A stretch of DNA of 24,131 nucleotides from JACXVD01 sp047975785. GTDB lineage: Bacteria; Pseudomonadota; Alphaproteobacteria; Sphingomonadales; Sphingomonadaceae. Of the stretch, positions 7,731 to 13,784 are shown one piece after another. The notes below the pieces were generated by a model. The model searched no databases. It saw only the letters and a program-made list of their open reading frames with translations, and was not told the DNA's origin. Location: positions 1 through 24,131 of the forward strand of contig JBKEEC010000149.1 in NCBI GenBank assembly GCA_047975785.1. Direction: 5' to 3'. Both the position numbers and the translations under genes were made by a program. The number at the start of each line of letters is the position of its first letter. The stretch's first letter is position 1.

Positions 7731-8458
7731 CGGACAGCAAGGCTCTCCCGCTTGCCTGCATTGAATGGTCAGGTGCTGTTCGTATCGTTCGCAGTGTGTT
7801 CCCGCCGATTGACCTGTTTGAAGATATTGCCGATCCGGCGGACTGGGCCTTGCTGGTTTCTGCGGAGCAAAAAACCAATCCGCGCCTGATGGAAACAATC
7901 GGGAAGCTGGATCTGATCCCTCCTGACCGGTGCGTAGGCGGCGCTGGTGCGACATGGATCATGGCGCCGTTTACGCATATTTCGCCAGAGCGGCCAAGCC
8001 GGTTTTCCGATGGCACCTATGGCGTTCTGTATGCCGGGAAAGAATATGAGACGGCCCTGTTCGAGACATTGTATCACCATGGGCGTTTTATGGCGCAGAC
8101 ACAGGAACCACCGGGCTGGACATCCCAGTTCCGCGAGATTGTGTTGACAGTTTCAGCACAGCTTCACGATATCCGGGCTTCCTCTGCTGCCGACAAGGGT
8201 GTGCTTGCACCGGATAATTACCGGGCCGGACAGGCACTGGGGCATTCCTTGCGCCACTCCGGTTCCGATGGGCTGGTATATCCGAGTGTGCGTCATCCGG
8301 GCGGAGAATGTGCCGCCCTGTTTTATCCGGATTGTGCATCTTCTGCGGTTCAGGGGCGGCATCTGGATTATCACTGGGATGGCACGGATGTTGATCTGGT
8401 GCGCGATGCCGGGACAGGCACGGTTTTTCGCGTGGTGAAAACCGGACCGGCTTTTTGA
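7727..8458 (+). CDS. RES domain toxin (ParT/MbcT family)
   Basis: A 243-aa toxin of the RES family, which acts on NAD+. Known members either break down NAD+ (MbcT) or ADP-ribosylate phosphoribosyl pyrophosphate synthetase (ParT of Sphingobium). The three name-giving residues can be placed: Arg92 in SRFSDGTYGVLYAG, Glu113 in ETALFETLYHHGRF and Ser187 in VYPSVRHPGGECAALF, so the active site appears intact. It starts with GTG overlapping the antitoxin stop (GTGA). At 243 residues it is somewhat longer than a minimal RES domain; the first ~75 residues precede the core and resemble the N-terminal part of ParT-like toxins. Target specificity (NAD+ depletion or a protein target) is not decidable from sequence. 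Confidence 0.9.
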   Translation: MTDSKALPLACIEWSGAVRIVRSVFPPIDLFEDIADPADWALLVSAEQKTNPRLMETIGKLDLIPPDRCVGGAGATWIMAPFTHISPERPSRFSDGTYGVLYAGKEYETALFETLYHHGRFMAQTQEPPGWTSQFREIVLTVSAQLHDIRASSAADKGVLAPDNYRAGQALGHSLRHSGSDGLVYPSVRHPGGECAALFYPDCASSAVQGRHLDYHWDGTDVDLVRDAGTGTVFRVVKTGPAF

Positions 8459-8474
8459 TATGATAATGATGTGC

Positions 8475-9650
8475 TTATAGCGCCAGCGCGGCGGCCCTGC
8501 CGCTCGACCAGGCCCACTGGAAATTATATCCACCCAGCCAGCCGGTCACATCCACAGCTTCACCGATGAAATACAGGCCCGGAACGCGGCGAGCCTCCAT
8601 AGTGCGGGATGACAGATCATCCGTGCTGACACCTCCGCGTGTGACTTCGGCCTTGGTAAAACCCTCTGTCCCGTCGGGATAGAAATACCAGCGAGCCAGA
8701 CTCTGCTCTATCTCACGCAGACGGGCATGACGGATATTGGCAAGTGGCCCATCTTCCCCCAGATTTTCTGACAGGGCTTTGGCCAGCCGGTCTGGCAAAA
8801 GCTGTTTCAAAACGCCATGGACAGTGCGGCGGGGGTAATCCTGACAGGCATCAATCAGCCAGCCAGCTATTGCATCAGGCAAAAAATCCACAATCACCGG
8901 ATCTCCATGATTCCAGTAAGACGAGACCTGCAATATGGCCGGCCCGGAAAGCCCGCGATGCGTAAAAAGCGCCGCTTCCCGAAAGGATGCCTTGCCGCAA
9001 CGCGCCACTATTTCTGTCGAAACTCCCGATAACTCACGAAACAAAACCTCATCTCCGGCCAGGGTGAGGGGCACAAGGGCCGGTCGCGGCTCCACTACTT
9101 TCAGCCGGAATTGCCGGGCCAGATCATAGGCAAATGCGGTGGCGCCCATTTTGGGGATGGATGGCCCGCCAGTTGCTACAATCAGGGCGGGCGCTTCCAG
9201 CATATTATCCTTTGTAGTGACACGAAAGCGGCCATCCTGATGCGCCACATCTATTATTTCCTGTTGGCATAATATGGTCCCGCCTGTCTGTTCTACAGAA
9301 TGAACAAGCATGGAGAGAATTTGCCTTGCGGAACCATCACAGAATAGCTGGCCAAGCGTCTTTTCATGCCATGCTATGCCATGCTCTTCGACAAGTGCGA
9401 TAAAATCGGCTGCGGTGTATCGGCTGAGTGCGGATTTGGCGAAATGCGGATTTCTGGAGATATAACGGTCCGGTGCGATGTGAAGATTGGTAAAATTGCA
9501 CCTTCCGCCGCCTGATATGAGGATTTTCTTTCCTGGATGTTCTGCGCGTTCCAGCACCGCGATTTTTCTGCCCATGCGTCCGGCTTCACCGGCACAGAAC
9601 AGACCGGCCGCACCGCCGCCCAGAACGATTGCATCATACGCGATTGTCAT
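8475..9650 (-). CDS. YhiN/HI0933-type FAD-dependent oxidoreductase
   Basis: A 391-aa cytosolic flavoprotein of the HI0933/YhiN group (often labelled aminoacetone oxidase family or BaiN-like). The N-terminal dinucleotide-binding motif GGGAAGLFCAGEAGRMG lies at about residues 12-28. It is followed by the diagnostic GKKILISGGGRCNFTN, a mid-protein ATGGPSIPKMGATAFAYDLA, and the C-terminal GLYFIGEAVDVTGWLGGYN, which closes the FAD site. The physiological substrate of this very widespread family is unsettled. The ATG at 9650 has AAGGG about 8 nt upstream and is preferred to the TTG at 9668. The gene ends 16 bp from the toxin stop, tail to tail. Confidence 0.9.
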   Translation of the reverse strand: MTIAYDAIVLGGGAAGLFCAGEAGRMGRKIAVLERAEHPGKKILISGGGRCNFTNLHIAPDRYISRNPHFAKSALSRYTAADFIALVEEHGIAWHEKTLGQLFCDGSARQILSMLVHSVEQTGGTILCQQEIIDVAHQDGRFRVTTKDNMLEAPALIVATGGPSIPKMGATAFAYDLARQFRLKVVEPRPALVPLTLAGDEVLFRELSGVSTEIVARCGKASFREAALFTHRGLSGPAILQVSSYWNHGDPVIVDFLPDAIAGWLIDACQDYPRRTVHGVLKQLLPDRLAKALSENLGEDGPLANIRHARLREIEQSLARWYFYPDGTEGFTKAEVTRGGVSTDDLSSRTMEARRVPGLYFIGEAVDVTGWLGGYNFQWAWSSGRAAALAL

Positions 9651-9884
9651 CAGGCGCCCTTGACCCAATCCGCAGGGAAAGAAAAGCGCGCTTCATCAAG
9701 ATTATTCCGGGGCAACGGGGTTATCGAACTATTGCGTATGGAATTAAGCAAATAACGGTAAGTAATATTAACCATCTGGAATCCTTTGCCGATAGCTGTG
9801 CACGGTCGGTCGCGTTCGTCTTGTCAGTAACACTATCCCGACTCATTAAGGCAACGACAATGTTTACGGAGGTATAGTGCTGGT
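9651..9884. other. Divergent intergenic region
   Basis: About 230 bp between the flavoprotein gene and the beta-lactamase-like gene. It is AT-richer than its neighbours. I see no gene and only weak promoter-like matches. GGAGG at 9868-9872 is the likely, slightly distant, ribosome binding site for the gene at 9885. Confidence 0.4.
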
Positions 9885-10913
9885 ATGAAACCGGGACTGT
9901 TTGCCAAATTCGCCGCTATGGCCGCCTTTGCCATGATCAGCCTTACGCCTGCTTATGGTCAGGATCTGGCCTATGGCGCGCGCGGATTTGAAGATGCGTT
10001 TGACAGCACTCTGGGCACGGAAGATCGCGCACCGCGCGAGTTTTCCGCCGTCTATAATTCTGATCTGGAGCGCCAGATTGCTCGCCTTGCCGACGGGAGC
10101 GAGGGGCGTATTGGCGTGGCCGCGCTGGATATGGCAACCGGCACACAGATTTCTGTTCTGGGGGACCAGCGTTTTCCGATGGCCAGCACCAGCAAGGTTG
10201 CCATTGCCGCCACTTACCTTGAAGGGGTGGAGCAGGGCCGCTGGAGTATGTCGAGCGAATTTCCGCTGCTGATCCCGGTGAAATCGGCAAAATATTCCAG
10301 TCGCAAGGCCCCTGTACGCAAAGGACAATATCTTCCCGCCAGCCAGCTGATAGACCTTATGCTGACCCGCAGTAGCAATCCGGCAACGGATGCGCTCTTG
10401 CAGGCGGTTGGTGGTCCTGATGCTGTCAATGACTGGGTGCGCCGTGCGGGCATAAACGGTTTCCGGCTGGACCGGGATATTGCGACACTGGTGCGCGATG
10501 ACGGGGAAGTGGACCCGGCGCAGCGGATTGACCCTCGCGATAGCGCAACGCCTTATGCCATGATCGAAATGTTGACCGGCCTGTATCAGGGGCGGTGGTT
10601 GTCTGCGAAAAGCCGGGCGTTTTTGCTCAGCACCATGGCGCGTTGCCGCACGGGCAAACGCCGTATTCCGGCCCTGCTGCCTGCAAGCGCAACGGTGGCC
10701 CATAAAACCGGCTCGCTGAACAATACTTCCAGCGATATCGGTATTATCGAGGCCCCGGATGGAAGGGCAATAGCAGTCGCTATTTATGTCACAGGTCAGG
10801 GGTCACGCGCCGCGCGTGAATCACGGATCGCCTCGATCGCCCGCGCTATCTATACCGGTTACACCAGTAATCGCCCCAATGATGGGCGGAACTGGACCAA
10901 TTCCCGCTACTGA
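9885..10913 (+). CDS. Secreted class A beta-lactamase-fold serine hydrolase, atypical
   Basis: A 342-aa exported protein with a signal peptide (MKPGLFAKFAAMAAFAMISL, cleavage probably after AYG, residue 25). The class A fold motifs are in order: STSK (Ser101, Lys104), SSN (163-165, replacing SDN) and KTG (274-276), with RDSATPYAM after the omega loop. The omega loop itself does not show the class A RxExxLN pattern: the corresponding stretch reads RDIATLV (197-203), so the deacylating Glu166 and Asn170 equivalents appear to be Ile and Val. An acyl-enzyme should form but be released slowly, which suggests a penicillin-binding or peptidase-like role rather than an efficient lactamase. The 3' end overlaps the converging iclR gene by 7 bp. 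Confidence 0.8.
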   Translation: MKPGLFAKFAAMAAFAMISLTPAYGQDLAYGARGFEDAFDSTLGTEDRAPREFSAVYNSDLERQIARLADGSEGRIGVAALDMATGTQISVLGDQRFPMASTSKVAIAATYLEGVEQGRWSMSSEFPLLIPVKSAKYSSRKAPVRKGQYLPASQLIDLMLTRSSNPATDALLQAVGGPDAVNDWVRRAGINGFRLDRDIATLVRDDGEVDPAQRIDPRDSATPYAMIEMLTGLYQGRWLSAKSRAFLLSTMARCRTGKRRIPALLPASATVAHKTGSLNNTSSDIGIIEAPDGRAIAVAIYVTGQGSRAARESRIASIARAIYTGYTSNRPNDGRNWTNSRY

Positions 10914-11737
10914 TTTTGCGTCGGGTCGGATGGAGCCTGATCCTGCAGCAGGGCGGTTGTCCGGTGCAGCAGGGTTCTGATACGCTCATCTGTATCTTCG
11001 CTGGCGCGCACTATCGGCATCGCTACGGCAAGCGCACCTGCGGGCTGGCCATCTATCACCACCAGATGGCCTATCCCTGAAATACCGAGACTGTATTCTT
11101 CAGTGGTGCGGGCAAACCCCGTTTCACGGATCTGGTGTATCTGATCGCGCAAGGCGTGTTCATCAGTGATGGTTTTTTCCGTGAAACGCTGAAGCGGTGA
11201 CTGGTCAAAAAAGGCATCCAGTTCATCTTCGGTCAGACTGGCGAGTATGGCTTTGCCGGCTGACAATACATGCAGGGGGGCGGTTTCACCGCTATTGACG
11301 GCATAGCGCAAGGCCTGCTGGCTGGTTTCGGTGATTATCGCTTTTGCGTCCCAGTCCTGCCGGATGAAAAAACTGGATGTTTCGTTGAGCTGAATCCGCA
11401 AGGTCCGCACGAGCGGAGCAATTCTTTCTTCCAGTGTGAAGGTCGGCTCATAGGCCCGCAGACGATCAAGCCCGGCCCCGGCGATATAGCGTCGGCCATC
11501 CCGTTCAAGATAGGACCTCTCTACAAGTGTCGCCAGCAGATAGGAGAGAGAGCTGACAGGGATGGACAGGGCATTGACAATTTCCTGCGCGACCAGAGGC
11601 CGGCGCTGAGATACGACATATTCAATAATATCAAGCGTGCGGGTCGCCGATTTGACCTGACCGGAAGCTGGACCAGATGATGTGTGGCCAGATGATGAGG
11701 AACCTGCTGATGCGGCGCTTTCCGCACGGCCTGTCAT
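10907..11737 (-). CDS. IclR family transcriptional regulator
   Basis: A 276-aa regulator with an N-terminal winged helix-turn-helix (VKSATRTLDIIEYVVSQRRP, then a recognition-helix region LSIPVSSLSYLLATL, about residues 28-80) and a C-terminal IclR effector-binding domain (AGKAILASLTEDELD; the TTEEYSLGISGIG segment; GALAVAMP). A Ser/Gly-rich tail of about 25 residues precedes the helix-turn-helix. The ATG at 11737 is chosen because AAAGGA is well spaced upstream. It shares one base with the stop of the MetE-like gene (TGATG), so the two genes are translationally coupled. IclR proteins usually control adjacent catabolic genes in response to a pathway metabolite, so the MetE-like gene and the divergent genes at 12989-16049 are the likely targets. 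Confidence 0.92.
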   Translation of the reverse strand: MTGRAESAASAGSSSSGHTSSGPASGQVKSATRTLDIIEYVVSQRRPLVAQEIVNALSIPVSSLSYLLATLVERSYLERDGRRYIAGAGLDRLRAYEPTFTLEERIAPLVRTLRIQLNETSSFFIRQDWDAKAIITETSQQALRYAVNSGETAPLHVLSAGKAILASLTEDELDAFFDQSPLQRFTEKTITDEHALRDQIHQIRETGFARTTEEYSLGISGIGHLVVIDGQPAGALAVAMPIVRASEDTDERIRTLLHRTTALLQDQAPSDPTQNQ

Positions 11738-12873
11738 CAACCTGTCCTTTTGTCCGCAATATTGGCACCTTCGCGCAAGGCGCGCAGCTTTTTCCATGCG
11801 ACGGCCGGATCAATCTTGCCGTAGCCTGCAAAAGTGCCAAAGCCGCAATCCGAGCTGGCAATTACCCGCTCCTTGCCAACAAAACTGGCAAATCGCTCAA
11901 TCCGCTGGGCAATCAGCTCCGGTGTTTCAAGGTAGTTTGAACAAGAGTCCACCAGCCCCGGAGCGAGGATTTTTCCTGTTGTATCTGCTGCCTTCCACAC
12001 TATCCATTCATGTTCATGGCGAGGATTGGCACTTTCAAACAGAATGGTGGCTGGCCGCGCCCTGAGGATAACCTCTATGATTTGTTCAAGTGGAATATCA
12101 TGGTCATGCGGGCCTTCATAATTGCCCCAGCAAATATGCATACGCAGTTTTTCTGGCGGGATATTTGCGGTTGCCGCATTCAATGCCTCGACATTGGCTT
12201 CTGCAATACGGATAAACTCCTTGTCCGTCAGATCCTGATATCCGGTATGGCGGCTCATGGCGAGATCGGGACAATCGAGCTGCAGATCAAACCCCGCCGA
12301 GACGATTGCTTCATATTCCTCGCGCATGGCAATGACCAGATCGGCCAGATAGTCTTCATGCGTTTTGTAATACTGGTTGGGCTGGAATGCAGTTATCAGG
12401 CCGGGTGATGCGGAGTTCATGAAGGCGGTCACACCCTTGTTATCAGGGCCGGTATTGCGCTCCATTGCTGTTTTCATTCGCCTGATATCATCCAGCATGG
12501 GCTGGCGGTTGACCAGCTTTACCGGACAAATTGCGCTGGCGCGGGTAAATTCCTGTGATCCCATGATTGCGGCGAGTTTTTTGGCAAGTTCCGGCACTTC
12601 CGCCAGATCTTTTGCCGGTTTACGGGGAGTATGTCCGCCAAAGCCTTCCAGCCGCTCAATAATATAGGTTGAATAGCCGACCTTGCCCAATTCACCATCG
12701 CTGACAATCGATACGCCTGCATCAATCTGTTTTCTGACCGCGTTATCAATCGCTGTCTGCACGGTCTGGTCGAATTGTTCTATATCATATGGCTCTCCCT
12801 TGTCGCGGGCCAGCAGCAAAGGAACCAGCTCATCCCCGCGAGGGAGACTTCCGACATGGGTTGTGTGTATCAT
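11737..12873 (-). CDS. MetE-core zinc thiol alkyltransferase-like protein
   Basis: A ~378-aa single-domain member of the cobalamin-independent methionine synthase C-terminal (UROD/MetE-like) superfamily; full MetE is about 750 aa, so the N-terminal half is absent. It opens with the family signature THVGSLPRGDE. The predicted zinc ligands are present: MHICWGNYEG (His246 and Cys248), ILFESANPRHEHE (Glu280) and ASSDCGFGTF (Cys343). Such short members include methyltransferases and epoxyalkane:coenzyme M transferase, all of which activate a thiol on zinc to take up an alkyl group. With an IclR regulator, a dehydrogenase remnant, a DUF3237 gene and a TonB receptor nearby, a catabolic role is more likely than methionine synthesis. 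ATGs at 12909 and 12885 are alternative starts; 12873 best fits the AAGGA upstream and the conserved N-terminus. Confidence 0.8.
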   Translation of the reverse strand: MIHTTHVGSLPRGDELVPLLLARDKGEPYDIEQFDQTVQTAIDNAVRKQIDAGVSIVSDGELGKVGYSTYIIERLEGFGGHTPRKPAKDLAEVPELAKKLAAIMGSQEFTRASAICPVKLVNRQPMLDDIRRMKTAMERNTGPDNKGVTAFMNSASPGLITAFQPNQYYKTHEDYLADLVIAMREEYEAIVSAGFDLQLDCPDLAMSRHTGYQDLTDKEFIRIAEANVEALNAATANIPPEKLRMHICWGNYEGPHDHDIPLEQIIEVILRARPATILFESANPRHEHEWIVWKAADTTGKILAPGLVDSCSNYLETPELIAQRIERFASFVGKERVIASSDCGFGTFAGYGKIDPAVAWKKLRALREGANIADKRTG

Positions 12874-12940
12874 GGTTGCAGACATCCTTCTTTCCGCGCT
12901 TTGTTTCATATATGCGAAAGCAACGCAACCATGAATTTAC

Positions 12941-12983
12941 TTGCAATATAAATTAACGCTCGTTAATAATGTCGGAGGGAGAG
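12941..12983. promoter_or_regulatory. Divergent promoter region with a 16-bp operator-like palindrome
   Basis: ATTAACG-CT-CGTTAAT (12952-12967) has perfect 7-bp arms. On the plus strand it lies within a promoter-like pair TTGCAA (12941-12946) and AATAAT (12965-12970), spacer 18. On the minus strand a TATATT-like -10 lies just beyond it toward the MetE-like gene. GGAGGGAGAG (12974-12983) is a strong Shine-Dalgarno for the ATG at 12989. A repressor bound here would cover both promoters. Candidate ligands are the IclR protein encoded in the window or a TetR-type regulator elsewhere. Confidence 0.5.
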
Positions 12984-12988
12984 TTTAT

Positions 12989-13138
12989 ATGCGCTACTCA
13001 GAGCAGGAACAGACCAATCTGCAACCCGCGCCCGCCAGATTCGGGCAGATATTGTTTCTCTCCCCGGCTGAGGCACTCTTTGTCACCGGAGTCAATTTGC
13101 TCGCTGATGGCGGCTGCCCGGAGCATGGTAATGTCTGA
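12989..13138 (+). pseudogene. Remnant of a short-chain dehydrogenase/reductase
   Basis: A 49-codon frame whose last ~30 residues read like the extreme C-terminus of an SDR enzyme: a FGQILFLSPAEALFVTG segment followed by VNLLADGGCPEHG, matching the usual 'ILFLASDEASFVTGxxLxVDGG' ending. The Rossmann nucleotide-binding motif and the catalytic Tyr-x-x-x-Lys are absent. A strong Shine-Dalgarno (12974-12983) precedes the ATG, so the original start region may survive with the middle of the gene deleted. The stop overlaps the next start (13131) by 8 nt, which suggests the full-length gene was coupled to the DUF3237 gene. The fragment may still be translated as a short peptide that keeps the coupling. 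Confidence 0.65.
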
Positions 13139-13646
13139 TATATTTTCTCCTCCCTTCTCCACAATGGACAATCCACGCCTTGAATTTACCATGGAAGTGC
13201 GATTGCAATTCCCCCATGCCTACATGATCGCAGAAACGCCATGGGGCGGCACTCGTAGCGCAGTGCTGGTAGAAAGCGGCACATTTGAAGGGCCGAAGAT
13301 TCGCGGCCGTGCGGTTCCGCATTCTGGCGGTGACTATGCCTATTTCCGCCCTGACGGGGTTGCCTGTTTTGATGCGCGCTATCTGCTGGAGGCTGATGAC
13401 GGAACCCTGATTCTACTGAACAACAAGGGCTTTTTATGGGGGCGCAAGCCGGACACGATGGAGCGGCTGCGCAAATGGGCGTTTGAAGGCGGGGAGCCGG
13501 TGGCGCATGAGGAATATTATCTGCGCGGCAACCCCGGCTTTGAATGTCCGTCAGGCAAGCATGACTGGCTGACAAAACATGTATTTATAGGAATTGGCGA
13601 GCGCAAGCCGGATGGAAATCTGCTGCGTTATTATGCGCTGGTGTGA
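13131..13646 (+). CDS. DUF3237 domain-containing protein
   Basis: A 171-aa small soluble protein of the DUF3237 family. Visible family marks are LEFTMEVRL near the start, GTFEGPKIRGRAVPHSGGDY, the central DGVACFDARYLLEADDGTLI, then EEYYLRGNPGFE and a terminal KHVFIGIGERKPDGNLLRYY. The family is thought to form a beta-barrel; no reaction is established, but members are frequent in aromatic and terpenoid catabolic clusters of sphingomonads and relatives. The start at 13131 has GGAG about 7 nt upstream and overlaps the stop of the dehydrogenase remnant. ATG 13164 would give a shorter form with all conserved sequence. It probably belongs to the same transcript as the TonB receptor gene. Confidence 0.85.
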   Translation: MSDIFSPPFSTMDNPRLEFTMEVRLQFPHAYMIAETPWGGTRSAVLVESGTFEGPKIRGRAVPHSGGDYAYFRPDGVACFDARYLLEADDGTLILLNNKGFLWGRKPDTMERLRKWAFEGGEPVAHEEYYLRGNPGFECPSGKHDWLTKHVFIGIGERKPDGNLLRYYALV

Positions 13647-13784
13647 TCCGGACACCAGCTTCCCCACATTATAACAAGAATACAGAACCGGATCACAATG
13701 AAGGGAGAACAATCGCGGCACCTGCCTGATGGAACAGGCGGGCTGCCTTGAACAAACCAGGGCCGGGTATTTGAGGGCAAGATT
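13647..13784 (+). other. Leader between DUF3237 and TonB receptor genes
   Basis: 138 bp without a gene. A short stem GCCTG/CAGGC with a 6-nt loop lies near 13724-13740, followed by GAGGG as a plausible ribosome binding site for the ATG at 13785. No clear sigma70 promoter is visible. Confidence 0.35.

Noticed and set aside
8437..8458. CCGG-rich stretch followed by TTTTT at the end of the toxin gene as an intrinsic terminator
   Set aside because: The two CCGG units are separated by one base, so they cannot form a hairpin with each other, and the stretch is coding.
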